A stretch of DNA of 64,000 nucleotides from positions 310,001 to 374,000 of the forward strand of contig NZ_JAMBNY010000001.1 in NCBI RefSeq assembly GCF_023715345.1, given 5' to 3'. This DNA comes from Paenibacillus camelliae. GTDB taxonomy: Bacteria; Bacillota; Bacilli; Paenibacillales; Paenibacillaceae. The position numbers and the translations under genes are program-made. The notes under the pieces were generated by a model. The model saw nothing but the letters and a program-made list of their open reading frames with translations, ran no database searches and was not told the origin of the DNA. This document shows, in pieces, positions 9,635 through 18,218 of the stretch; position 1 is the first letter of the stretch; each line of letters opens with the position of its first letter.

Positions 9635-10202
9635 AGCGAGACTTCTCCTCCTGCATCGCGAGCTGTATAATAAGCTGAATCTCACCCTTATTTTTACCTA
9701 GCTTTTTAGCAATCGCCTCAACTGACTTACCGGAGTTGTACATCTCAAATAGCTCTGTATAACGGCTTTGTATACTATTTGCAGGAATGTCCACTTCGGA
9801 CTCATCCTTAGCAGCCTCAGGAGCTTCAGCGCGATGGCCTGCATTGCTGGATAGGTTAGGACTAGCTTGAAGTAGCTGTAGCTTCCCCTCCGCTGCAGCG
9901 ACCTGCTGTGAAAGCTTAGAGAGCTGCTCCTCAAGCATCATGTTTCGTTGTTCCAGACGAGCAAGCGCTTCACCTTTAACGCGGTCTTCTTCTTTGAGCT
10001 GATTTAACGACGTTGTAATCATTTTTACTAGATCGTTATGCTCATTCTCCATATTATCCATAAATTGCTCAAACGCTAGCTCAAGCTGCTCCATTTGAGC
10101 ATTTGAGCTAGCGCCAGGCTTTTCATTTTTTCCTTTTGGAAGCAACAAAGCTGCGACTGCAATAACCGCTCCTAAAAGTGCAATATATTGCCATGATTGC
10201 AT
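9627..10202 (-). CDS. SwrB-like membrane-anchored coiled-coil protein
   Basis: An N-terminal membrane helix (about 5-22) is followed by a long charged coiled coil (about 35-115). The C-terminal helix-turn-helix-like segment contains YTELFEMYNSGKSVEAIAKKLGKNKGEIQLIIQ. That C-terminal pattern and the architecture match SwrB (YlxL), which in B. subtilis lies between sigD and rpsB and promotes flagellar basal-body and type III export assembly. Length is 191 residues, slightly longer than B. subtilis SwrB. Homology is inferred from architecture, C-terminal wording and synteny. The downstream gene overlaps its 3' end. Confidence 0.6.
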   Translation of the reverse strand: MQSWQYIALLGAVIAVAALLLPKGKNEKPGASSNAQMEQLELAFEQFMDNMENEHNDLVKMITTSLNQLKEEDRVKGEALARLEQRNMMLEEQLSKLSQQVAAAEGKLQLLQASPNLSSNAGHRAEAPEAAKDESEVDIPANSIQSRYTELFEMYNSGKSVEAIAKKLGKNKGEIQLIIQLAMQEEKSRYA

Positions 10203-10219
10203 TAAAATCCCGCCTTGAA

Positions 10220-10540
10220 TTAAAGTCTAATATCTAGATGATGCCCTTTATAAGGATGATTGGATGACTTCTCTTCATCCTTCTCTTGCTGGGTGCCAAT
10301 ACGAGCATGCTTCTTTTGTGAGTCTTGCCCGCTTTGTTCTTTCTCTTGATCTCTTATCATGCCTTTTTCTGTTTCATCAACAGCTGTTGCTTGCGAACGC
10401 TTGTGTTCCGCTTCCTTTACAACAGATGCTTCGAGCATCGTTTGCTCCATCACTGGACGCTGTATGGCTTGCTGCTGTAAACCACTCAGCTCAGGAGCAC
10501 GTGGTACGGAAAGCTGGAGATTCAATGGTGATAAACCCAT
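10220..10540 (-). CDS. Conserved-looking small protein of unknown function next to sigD
   Basis: I do not recognise this 106-residue protein. It starts MGLSPLNLQLSVPRAPEL, is hydrophilic and rich in Gln, Glu and Lys through the middle, and ends in a short motif HPYKGHHLDIRL. No signal peptide or membrane helix is visible, and it is probably largely disordered. A strong AGGGGGAG Shine-Dalgarno and tight placement between the DUF342 and SwrB-like genes argue that it is real and cotranscribed. A role as a flagellar regulator or chaperone would be speculation. Confidence 0.6.
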   Translation of the reverse strand: MGLSPLNLQLSVPRAPELSGLQQQAIQRPVMEQTMLEASVVKEAEHKRSQATAVDETEKGMIRDQEKEQSGQDSQKKHARIGTQQEKDEEKSSNHPYKGHHLDIRL

Positions 10541-10576
10541 CCTTACTCCCCCTTGGCACGATACCTAGCGATACCG

Positions 10577-11977
10577 TTAGTAGTATGGCACCATTACAAT
10601 TTCGCCATCTTCATACTTAAATACAACGCTACTGGTGCTATCTTTAATATAACGTGTATAGCGACCAATGACAATTTTTACACCGCCAAAAACTTGATTT
10701 TTAATAGAAACGGTAGCTAATTCGCTATCTTCTAGTTGTTTTTCAATTTCCAACATACGGTCCTTCAAATCATTGATTAACACAGTCGTTTGATTTTTCG
10801 TATGAATCAGCTTTTGTCTCATCGCCAACCGATCAGGTGTTAATTTCCCCGTCGCCGCCAGTTGATCGAGAATGACTAGTGCCTTTTCCGTACGATCTAA
10901 ATGCTCTGTTTGCTCCTTAATCGATGCTCGTATGTTTAATTGTTCATTCCGATGCTCAGGATGGACACCAACCTCAATCGTAGTAGCAGTTGACATCGCA
11001 TTTCCAATTGTTTTTGCCGATACGCCATCACTAGCCTGAATAACTCCGCCTACAATTAGTCCCTTAGAACTATCACAAATAACCTTTTGACCCGCTTTTA
11101 CGATAGAGTGCAATATGCTTTGTGATGCATGAACGTCTCCACCTGCTGTAATATTGGCATCCTGGATAAAGGAGCATTTAATATTTTGAGCTGCAGTAAC
11201 CATGCCTTTACCAGAAGCCATAATGCCGCCAGTAATCTCTATGGAACCGCCAGAATTAAGCTCAGCACCTTCAACACCGCCAATAACCCGAATGTCACCT
11301 GCTGCATTAACCTTAAACCCTGTAAGCACATTGCCACGAATAACTACTGTTCCGACAAAATCGATATTCCCAACTCGATAGTCGACATCACCCTTAACCT
11401 CGAATACCGGGAACACATTAATTTTATCCTTATCTGTCAGAGAGATTAAGCCATCAATGGCAGAGTACATTAAATTCCCCTCTGCATTTACGACAACATT
11501 TTTTCCAACCTTAAACCTTGCGGGCTTACCAATTACACCCGGCACTGTTTCACCCGTCACAGTTAAGCCGGAAGGGCCAGTTTGAGGTGGAATAAGGCGA
11601 GCAATAAGCTGTCCCCTTTTAACGTTATCCAGCTTAGTCACTTGTTTAAAGTCAATGACATCGTTGTCAGAGTTATCGGATTCACGATGCTTATCCTCGA
11701 CATCAACAAACACGACACTGCCATCAATCCCTTTTCCTGCAGGTTCACCTTTAGCAACCTCGATCTTACGATTCATATATTGAATGGGCTCTTTACAGAT
11801 AGAGCGAATATGGTCATGTAACAAGCCATGGACAATGCCCTGCTTACGAATATAGCTTTCCAAATCCTCTGGAACATACTTCTCATCATCATATATGGTC
11901 TTCAAGCTTACAAAAGCAACTAATTTATCGGATGAAAGCTCCAGGTTAACGCTTGATTCATATTTACTCATGTCCAT
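10577..11977 (-). CDS. FapA family protein (DUF342, polymer-forming/beta-helical)
   Basis: The 466-residue protein has an N-terminal domain, then repeated short beta-strand turns (GNVLTGFKVNAAGDIRVIGG, LNSGGSIEITGGIMASGKG and similar) typical of a DUF342 right-handed beta-helix. A C-terminal coiled coil follows (about 345-425). FapA-type proteins are often found by flagellar or chemotaxis genes and have been linked to flagellar assembly and surface signalling, but the biochemical role is not established. The start follows GGGAGGGG. The gene lies directly after sigD, where B. subtilis has no counterpart. Confidence 0.8.
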   Translation of the reverse strand: MDMSKYESSVNLELSSDKLVAFVSLKTIYDDEKYVPEDLESYIRKQGIVHGLLHDHIRSICKEPIQYMNRKIEVAKGEPAGKGIDGSVVFVDVEDKHRESDNSDNDVIDFKQVTKLDNVKRGQLIARLIPPQTGPSGLTVTGETVPGVIGKPARFKVGKNVVVNAEGNLMYSAIDGLISLTDKDKINVFPVFEVKGDVDYRVGNIDFVGTVVIRGNVLTGFKVNAAGDIRVIGGVEGAELNSGGSIEITGGIMASGKGMVTAAQNIKCSFIQDANITAGGDVHASQSILHSIVKAGQKVICDSSKGLIVGGVIQASDGVSAKTIGNAMSTATTIEVGVHPEHRNEQLNIRASIKEQTEHLDRTEKALVILDQLAATGKLTPDRLAMRQKLIHTKNQTTVLINDLKDRMLEIEKQLEDSELATVSIKNQVFGGVKIVIGRYTRYIKDSTSSVVFKYEDGEIVMVPYY

Positions 11978-11994
11978 AACTACACCCCTCCCAT

Positions 11995-12777
11995 TTAACG
12001 AAATAGTTCGGCTTTGTGCTGCTCCAGAACTCCTTTTAATCGTTGAATTGCTTTGGAATGAAGTTGTGATATTCTCGATGGTGATAGTGACATTACCTCT
12101 GCAATTTCGCTTAAACTTAGATCCTCGAAGTAAAATAATGAAACGACCGTGCGTTCCTTTTCCGTAAGCCGCTCAATTCCTTTTTCTAGGCTTGCCTTCA
12201 AAAATACATCGTCCACCGTAGATTCAGGTTGTTTTGCTGATTGATCTATTAAAAGAGACATTCTTGTCTCAGATTCTTCTTCACGTAATGGTTCTTCTAA
12301 TGAGAAGACTGCTGAAATGGATACATCTTGTACCATTGCAGCAAATTCTTTCTCGTTAATTTCTAGGAATTCGCAGACTTCAGCATCTGTAACCGATCTC
12401 ATATGCTTCTGCTCTAGTACTTGATAAGCTTCTTCAATTCTTTTCGCCTTTTCTCTGACGGATCGTGGTACCCAATCTCCTTGTCTTAAACCGTCAATTA
12501 TAGCACCACGAATTCGCCAGGAAGCATAGGTTTCAAACTGTAATCCTCGTAAATAATCGAACTTTTCAATTGCATCAATGAGTCCCATGACACCATGACT
12601 TGCAAGGTCTTCCTTGATTACATTTTTCGGTAATCCAATCGACATCCGGTTTGTTACATATTCAACAAGAGGCAAGTAATTTTCAATCAGGCTTTTTTTA
12701 GCATCAATATCTCCCTGCTCACGCCATGCTTGCCATAAATGAAGATTAGTAAGGTGAGAAACTTTTTGATCTTTCAT
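11995..12777 (-). CDS. sigD: RNA polymerase sigma factor SigD/FliA (flagellar, sigma-28)
   Basis: The 260-residue alternative sigma factor drives late flagellar, motility and autolysin genes. Region 2 reads DLASHGVMGLIDAIEKFDYLRGLQFETYASWRIRGAIIDGLR, region 3 follows with DWVPRSVREKA, and region 4 ends with LTEKERTVVSLFYFEDLSLSEIAEVMSLSPSRISQLHSKA. It is the last sigma-factor gene of the fla/che operon, directly after an unknown membrane gene and cheD, as in Bacillus. No flgM gene is seen in this window, so its anti-sigma factor must be encoded elsewhere. Confidence 0.95.
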   Translation of the reverse strand: MKDQKVSHLTNLHLWQAWREQGDIDAKKSLIENYLPLVEYVTNRMSIGLPKNVIKEDLASHGVMGLIDAIEKFDYLRGLQFETYASWRIRGAIIDGLRQGDWVPRSVREKAKRIEEAYQVLEQKHMRSVTDAEVCEFLEINEKEFAAMVQDVSISAVFSLEEPLREEESETRMSLLIDQSAKQPESTVDDVFLKASLEKGIERLTEKERTVVSLFYFEDLSLSEIAEVMSLSPSRISQLHSKAIQRLKGVLEQHKAELFR

Positions 12778-12781
12778 TATC

Positions 12782-13237
12782 TCACTCTCCTGTTAGATGA
12801 CGTACTGCTTTGGTCAGCTGTTCTGCTTGGATATTATCTGTCGACACAAGCTTCGTTGGGTTCAAAGGTTTAAATTGCTCCGTCTTTTCATTATTAGCTA
12901 ATGGCTCAGACTTTCCCTCCGAACTGCCGGGCGCTAGTTGATCCCGCAGTAAAGCATTCAGATCCTCCTCACTATCCGGAGTTACATAGTTTACTGTATT
13001 ACCGGAGAGTGCTTGCTCGTCCTCATCCTGAACTTCGTCAATAACAGGGGCTTCGTTTGTACTTAGCAGCAAACCGAGTATGTAGCGTAACGGATAGGCT
13101 AGTAGAAAGAATGCAATACATGCATATACCCCTCGCAATAACGAGACTGCCCATGGGTTATTGGATAGACCAATAAAAAAGACTGCAAGAAGACCAAAGA
13201 TACCAAATCCTAAATTCCAACGCCAGCTTCCATACAT
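12782..13237 (-). CDS. Unknown protein with two N-terminal membrane helices, between cheD and sigD
   Basis: The 151-residue protein has two hydrophobic helices at about residues 9-23 and 31-57. An acidic cytoplasmic-type tail contains DEVQDEDEQ and ends AEQLTKAVRHLTGE. I do not recognise a domain. Start and Shine-Dalgarno (AAAGGAG, 7-base gap) are good, and it sits within a few bases of both cheD and sigD, so it is cotranscribed with them. B. subtilis has sigD directly after cheD, making this an addition to the operon. A motility role is only inferred from location. Confidence 0.65.
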   Translation of the reverse strand: MYGSWRWNLGFGIFGLLAVFFIGLSNNPWAVSLLRGVYACIAFFLLAYPLRYILGLLLSTNEAPVIDEVQDEDEQALSGNTVNYVTPDSEEDLNALLRDQLAPGSSEGKSEPLANNEKTEQFKPLNPTKLVSTDNIQAEQLTKAVRHLTGE

Positions 13238-13238
13238 T

Positions 13239-13733
13239 TTAAATCTCCTTTATCCCATGCTGCACACTGCGAATCGTAAGCATTCCGCTTTTGGAGCTCA
13301 GCTCGATCGTTCGACCAAAATTACCACCAGTATCCTGTGAGATTAAAGGAATGCTATACTGCTCCAGCATCATTAAGCAGGATTCAACATTCCTTGGACC
13401 AATTCGCAAGGAATCGGTCTGACCAGGTAAAGTGAACATTTGCGAACCACCGGCCATTTTCGCTTGTAAGCGACTTACATTCGCACCAAGTGCCAGCATT
13501 CTTTCTATGAGTTCAGGTATTGCCGTATCTGCATATTTAGCGACATTAATGGGAGCTTCTCTTGCTATGCTAGATGATGGGAGCATAACATGTGCCATTC
13601 CAGCAACATGCTTCGTTGGATCAAACAATGTTAATCCAACACAAGAGCCTAAACCTGTTGTTTTTAGATGCTCACCATTCGCCGCTGTATTCAAATCAGC
13701 CATTCCTACCTTTATTAGAAGTTCACTGATCAT
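13239..13733 (-). CDS. cheD: Chemoreceptor glutamine deamidase CheD
   Basis: CheD deamidates specific Gln residues in chemoreceptors and works with CheC in Bacillus-type adaptation. The 164-residue protein shows the catalytic Cys in GLGSCVGL (about residue 31), the His in VAGMAHVMLP and the C-terminal DTGGNFGRTIEL segment. The start overlaps the cheC stop as ATGA, indicating translational coupling. The cheC-cheD pair is the usual Firmicute arrangement. Confidence 0.95.
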   Translation of the reverse strand: MISELLIKVGMADLNTAANGEHLKTTGLGSCVGLTLFDPTKHVAGMAHVMLPSSSIAREAPINVAKYADTAIPELIERMLALGANVSRLQAKMAGGSQMFTLPGQTDSLRIGPRNVESCLMMLEQYSIPLISQDTGGNFGRTIELSSKSGMLTIRSVQHGIKEI

Positions 13734-14350
13734 CCCAGCCTGACTCCTAATGCTCGAAATATAATGTCGAATGAGTTTGGATCAGGAATAAGAAAGAAGT
13801 GTCCCTCTAACGACTTGCAATCCTCTAGAAAGCTAGTCTCTATAAGAAGTGCGGAGTCACCCATCTCACCATACTGCATTAACCCGTAGCTTAGAATTGC
13901 TCCTGCCATATCATGAGCAATCGAAGGGACTGAAGGCAGTAATTGCAGCTGTGTAAAATCTGCAAGTGAGGAAAGGTATGAACCAGCAAGGATATTACCA
14001 ATCTCACATAGGGTTGACAGTTCCAACTCAGAATATGTGCCATCATCTAAATGCTCTTTAGGCAGCAATTGCTTCATCAACTGCAGTGCATAGTGCTCCT
14101 GCATGATGAAAAACATGTTGCCTGGAACATCTCCCTCAACACGCAAAAACACAGCAATTACGATTTGTTCAGAGCCGCCCACACGCTCGGCCACCTCTTC
14201 AAAAGGAAGCAATTGTACACTTGGCACTGACATATCAATTGGCTTATTAAGCAACGTAGACATTGCCGTTGCTGCATTACCTGCACCTATGTTACCAACT
14301 TCCTTCAAAACATCCATCTCGAACGCTTCAAAACGATTGTAATTGGCCAA
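13730..14350 (-). CDS. cheC: CheY-P phosphatase CheC
   Basis: CheC dephosphorylates CheY-P and is stimulated by CheD. The 206-residue protein has both phosphatase motifs, each with the conserved Glu and Asn three residues apart: EVGNIGAGNAATAM near residue 16 and CEIGNILAGSYL near residue 113. Two active-site copies agree with B. subtilis CheC. The start is TTG behind AGAGGTG, a Shine-Dalgarno that also forms the last codons of cheW. Confidence 0.94.
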   Translation of the reverse strand: MANYNRFEAFEMDVLKEVGNIGAGNAATAMSTLLNKPIDMSVPSVQLLPFEEVAERVGGSEQIVIAVFLRVEGDVPGNMFFIMQEHYALQLMKQLLPKEHLDDGTYSELELSTLCEIGNILAGSYLSSLADFTQLQLLPSVPSIAHDMAGAILSYGLMQYGEMGDSALLIETSFLEDCKSLEGHFFLIPDPNSFDIIFRALGVRLG

Positions 14351-14353
14351 GGC

Positions 14354-14818
14354 TCACACCTCTAACTGCTCGAGCTGTACAATTTCTGATTTGTTTAGTA
14401 CCTCAGAAAGATTTAGCATAATAAGCAGACGATCTTCACCGATTTTAGCAATGCCATCTAAATATTTTGCCTGAATTCCACCAACGATCTCTGGCGGTGT
14501 ATCAATAATATCAGAATCAATATCGATTACATCATTCGCAGAATCTACAATAAAACCAACTTCCATTTCATTGACTGCGACGACGATAATTCGTGTGTGC
14601 TCGGTTACTTCTGTCTCAGGAAGGTTGAAGCGTCCACTTAAATTCATGACGGGAACAACGATGCCTCGAAGATTAATTACCCCTTTAATAAAGGAAGGCG
14701 TTTTAGGAACGCGTGTAATTGGCATCATACGTTCGATCGTTCGAACCTTATCTACCTCGATGCCATATTCCTCATTTGCTATACCAAAAACGATAACTTT
14801 CAACTCTTCACTCATCAT
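14354..14818 (-). CDS. cheW: Chemotaxis coupling protein CheW
   Basis: CheW links chemoreceptors to CheA. The 154-residue protein is a single CheW domain, with EYGIEVDKVRTIERM, ITRVPKTPSFIKGVINLRGIVVPVMNL and VGFIVDSANDVIDI. Two adjacent ATG codons follow AGGAGGGG; the second has slightly better spacing, so the true start may be one codon later. It is located between cheA and cheC in the che segment of the operon. Confidence 0.95.
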   Translation of the reverse strand: MMSEELKVIVFGIANEEYGIEVDKVRTIERMMPITRVPKTPSFIKGVINLRGIVVPVMNLSGRFNLPETEVTEHTRIIVVAVNEMEVGFIVDSANDVIDIDSDIIDTPPEIVGGIQAKYLDGIAKIGEDRLLIMLNLSEVLNKSEIVQLEQLEV

Positions 14819-14827
14819 AACCCCTCC

Positions 14828-16876
14828 TTATTTTATTAAAGCATTTGGATCTACGATTAGAGCAACTTGTCCATCACCTAATATCGTAGCGCCTGAAACT
14901 CCAGAAATATTAGTTAAGTACTTACCAAGAGTTTTCAATACAATTTCACTTTGACCTATAAATTCATCAATAACGACGGCTGCCCACTTATCGCCTTTAT
15001 GTATAACGATAATTTCGTGTTCTTCTTCATGCTCCTCGGAATAGCTTGGCGATTCGAATAGCTTAGATAAAGAAATAAGTGGAATAACTGCATTTCTAAA
15101 CTTAATCATCGGATTGCCATGAACCATTAATATGCTGGAGCGCTGAATAATAGCTGTCTCAACAATGGAAGAAAGAGGTATAGCATATTTTTCATCTCCA
15201 AGCTTAATGAGCATAGCAGAAATGATAGAAAGTGTTAACGGTAGTTGAACGGAGAACTTCGTTCCCTTTCCTTCTACAGATGTTACGGTAACGTTCCCGC
15301 CTAATGATGTGATTTTAGTACGTACTACGTCCAGACCTACACCGCGTCCAGATATATCTGAGATAACATCAGCTGTACTAAAGCCTGCTGAGAATATGAG
15401 GTTGTTAATTTCATCAATAGATAGTTTTCCAGCATCTTCTGGCTTTACGACACCTTTGCTAATTGCTTTTTCCAGTACTTTTTTAGCATTAATGCCTTTT
15501 CCGTCTTCTTCAACCTCGATAAATACATGGTTTCCACTATGGAAAGCACGTAAGTGTACCGTACCAGTCTCTGACTTACCAGCTGCAACTCGCTCTGCAA
15601 CAGTCTCTATACCGTGGTCAACCGAGTTCCGAAGTAAGTGAACAAGCGGATCACCGATTTCATCGATAACTGTACGATCAAGCTCTGTATCAGCTCCAGT
15701 GATGATCAGATCGATTTTCTTATCCAGAGATTTAGCTAGATCTCGAATCATACGAGGGAAACGATTAAACACAGTATCCACTGGTACCATGCGAAGTTTT
15801 AATACAATATTTTGCAGGTCTGAGCTTACACGTGCCATATGCTCTACCGTATCGGTTAAATCTTGTCGTTTAACCTCACTTGCAAGCTGCTCTAGGCGTA
15901 CACGATCGATCAACATTTCGCTGAATAAATTCATTAACGCATCAAGTCGATCAATGTCAACGCGAATCGTACGGTTAGCAACAGGCGCTTTGACAGCTGG
16001 TTTTTTCTGCTCATCTGCAGACTTAACCTCAGCTTTTTCAGTCTTAACTGGTGCTGCTGGCGCTTCTACTGCTGCAGCTGCTTGTGTACCAGCACTAGAT
16101 AGCGTAGCAAGAGATTCCTCATCTAGCGGCAATACTTCAACTGTCTCAATCTCAGAAATACTATTAATCTTCGAAGTCAACTCTTCCGGGCTAACCGAGC
16201 TAATAGTAAAAACCGTAAACGATCGGTCGAATTTTTCTTGCTCTAAATCCTCAACGGAAGGCTCTGACTTTATGACCTCGCCCGTATTCTCAAGCACATC
16301 AAAAACCATATAAGAACGTGCAGCCTTGAGTACACAGCTTTCTGTAAGGGTTACTTTAATATAGAAAACTTGAAGACCACTTTGTATGGACTGCTTCAAA
16401 ACAGAGGATTGATATTGATCTAGCAATCCGCCGTTTTCCTGGCCTGCTGCAGAAGTAGATGCTGATGCCGCTGGCTCAGTTGAACTGTTTTTGTAGTCGC
16501 CCTTCACGATATTAGCGAGATTGTTAACGATATGGGTAACATCTGACTTACCTGTTCCCCCTTGAACAACATCCTCAACCATCGATTCTAGTGCATCCAA
16601 ACCTTGAAACAATGTATCAAATATAAAGCTGTCCATTTTTAGCTTATCATTACGAACGAGGTCAAGCACGTTTTCCATCTCGTGGGTCAACGACGCCAAA
16701 TCCTCAAAGCCCATCGTTGCGGACATTCCTTTTAATGTATGTGCTGATCTGAATATATCCTGCACAATTGAGATATCCTCTGGTGAGCTTTCAAGTCTCA
16801 TCAGATTGTCATTCAAAGCCTGCAGGTGATCATTTGATTCGTCAATAAACATTGATAAGTAAGCATTCATATCCAT
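14828..16876 (-). CDS. cheA: Chemotaxis histidine kinase CheA
   Basis: The 682-residue receptor-coupled kinase phosphorylates CheY and CheB. The HPt domain carries phospho-acceptor His46 in SAHTLKGMSATMGFEDLA. A P2-like region follows, then an Ala/Lys linker around 260-300 and the P3 dimerisation helices (DRLDALMNLFSEMLIDRVRLEQL). The ATP-binding domain shows HLLRNSVDHGIE, EEDGKGI and GRGVGLDVV. A CheW-like C-terminal domain completes it. AGGAGGTG precedes the start. All catalytic motifs are intact. Confidence 0.97.
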   Translation of the reverse strand: MDMNAYLSMFIDESNDHLQALNDNLMRLESSPEDISIVQDIFRSAHTLKGMSATMGFEDLASLTHEMENVLDLVRNDKLKMDSFIFDTLFQGLDALESMVEDVVQGGTGKSDVTHIVNNLANIVKGDYKNSSTEPAASASTSAAGQENGGLLDQYQSSVLKQSIQSGLQVFYIKVTLTESCVLKAARSYMVFDVLENTGEVIKSEPSVEDLEQEKFDRSFTVFTISSVSPEELTSKINSISEIETVEVLPLDEESLATLSSAGTQAAAAVEAPAAPVKTEKAEVKSADEQKKPAVKAPVANRTIRVDIDRLDALMNLFSEMLIDRVRLEQLASEVKRQDLTDTVEHMARVSSDLQNIVLKLRMVPVDTVFNRFPRMIRDLAKSLDKKIDLIITGADTELDRTVIDEIGDPLVHLLRNSVDHGIETVAERVAAGKSETGTVHLRAFHSGNHVFIEVEEDGKGINAKKVLEKAISKGVVKPEDAGKLSIDEINNLIFSAGFSTADVISDISGRGVGLDVVRTKITSLGGNVTVTSVEGKGTKFSVQLPLTLSIISAMLIKLGDEKYAIPLSSIVETAIIQRSSILMVHGNPMIKFRNAVIPLISLSKLFESPSYSEEHEEEHEIIVIHKGDKWAAVVIDEFIGQSEIVLKTLGKYLTNISGVSGATILGDGQVALIVDPNALIK

Positions 16877-16905
16877 AACATGACACCTCCTAAAAGTTTG
16901 TACTG

Positions 16906-18195
16906 CTAATGTTTCAACACTAGTTTCATTAATTCAGGTGCAATATGTGACAGAGGAAGCACTTTACTTGCAGCTCCGAGTTCAACTGCTGAACGCGGCA
17001 TACCATATACCACACAGCTTTCTTCAGCTTCTGCAATGGTTGATGCAACGCCTTGATCCGCCAGCTTCTTCATCCCCTGTGCGCCATCGCTCCCCATACC
17101 TGTCATTAGAACGATATGACGTTCCAGCTCCTGGAAATCAAGTAGTGATTCAAAAAGTACATCTACCGATGGTCTGTGACCATTTCGAGGAGGCTCATTG
17201 CTTAAGCTAATGACATATTGATCCTGCTGACGCTCTACTTTCATATGGTAGCCACCGGGAGCAACGTATGCTCTTCCATTTTGAAGCTGCATTCCATGCT
17301 CAGCCTCGCAAACCTCTAGCTCACTAAAATGATTTAATCGCTGTGCAAGCGATTTGGTGAATCGTGGTGGCATATGCTGCACAATGACTACAGGTGCAGC
17401 TAAATCTGCTGGTAGATGACTAATCACCTCATGCAGTGCTTTTGGACCACCAGTTGACGTTCCAATTGCAATGATAGAAGCAATGCTTCCGATATTGATA
17501 GATTTTCTGCTCTTCGCTTTACTCACGCTTTCCACTTCTACGTGTTTAGGAGCCGGCGGTGGTACTGTGACCTTCACTTCATCCAACTTTGCAGGCATGT
17601 TTGTCTGTTTGAGTGGCGTGCTTTGCTCTAGGTGAGTTTTTGGCTCGGCAGATTTTTTTATAGTCTTTTTACCTATAATTCTATCATCTTTCAGGAGATT
17701 TGACGCAGATTCTGCAGAATAATCTGTTTTTTTATTTTCTATTTTTGAGAACAATGTCGATTGGTTCGTCGTCGCAGTTTTCTTTCGACGTGTTAATACT
17801 GCGATTTTTAACTTTTCTATCAGAACCTCGCCGACTGAATGAATATCCTGCGCATTCGCTCCTACCATCGTAGGCTTACGAATAAAATCAAAAGCACCAA
17901 ATTGCAGCGCCTTTATCGTATCGCGCGTATTAGCCTCACTTATGCCAGATAGCATAATGATCGGCAGCTTATGCTTTTTCAAAATATGCTGCATAGCATC
18001 AATACCATTCATCATCGGCATTTCGAGATCAAGCGTAATGACATCTGGATTAGACGTCTCTACACTAGTCACAGCTTCTATTCCATTTTGAGCAGTACCT
18101 ACTACTTTAAACTGTGAATCTTTCTCTATTAAATCTGTAATGATTTTTCTCATAAAGGCTGAGTCATCGACAACTAACACACGATATGGCTCCAT
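16906..18195 (-). CDS. cheB: Chemotaxis-specific methylesterase CheB with long linker
   Basis: CheB removes methyl groups from receptors when phosphorylated by CheA. The receiver domain begins EPYRVLVVDDSAFMRKII with phospho-Asp56 (ITLDLEMPMMNG). The C-terminal methylesterase has Ser in IGTSTGGPKAL, His in VIVQHMPPRF and Asp in TGMGSDGAQGM. I chose the ATG after GGAGG (8-base gap), giving 429 residues. The linker of about 110 Lys/Ser/Pro-rich residues is notably longer than in most CheB proteins, which are around 350 residues. Confidence 0.95.
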   Translation of the reverse strand: MEPYRVLVVDDSAFMRKIITDLIEKDSQFKVVGTAQNGIEAVTSVETSNPDVITLDLEMPMMNGIDAMQHILKKHKLPIIMLSGISEANTRDTIKALQFGAFDFIRKPTMVGANAQDIHSVGEVLIEKLKIAVLTRRKKTATTNQSTLFSKIENKKTDYSAESASNLLKDDRIIGKKTIKKSAEPKTHLEQSTPLKQTNMPAKLDEVKVTVPPPAPKHVEVESVSKAKSRKSINIGSIASIIAIGTSTGGPKALHEVISHLPADLAAPVVIVQHMPPRFTKSLAQRLNHFSELEVCEAEHGMQLQNGRAYVAPGGYHMKVERQQDQYVISLSNEPPRNGHRPSVDVLFESLLDFQELERHIVLMTGMGSDGAQGMKKLADQGVASTIAEAEESCVVYGMPRSAVELGAASKVLPLSHIAPELMKLVLKH

Positions 18196-18218
18196 TAACC
18201 TCGCCTCCATCTTAAGGA

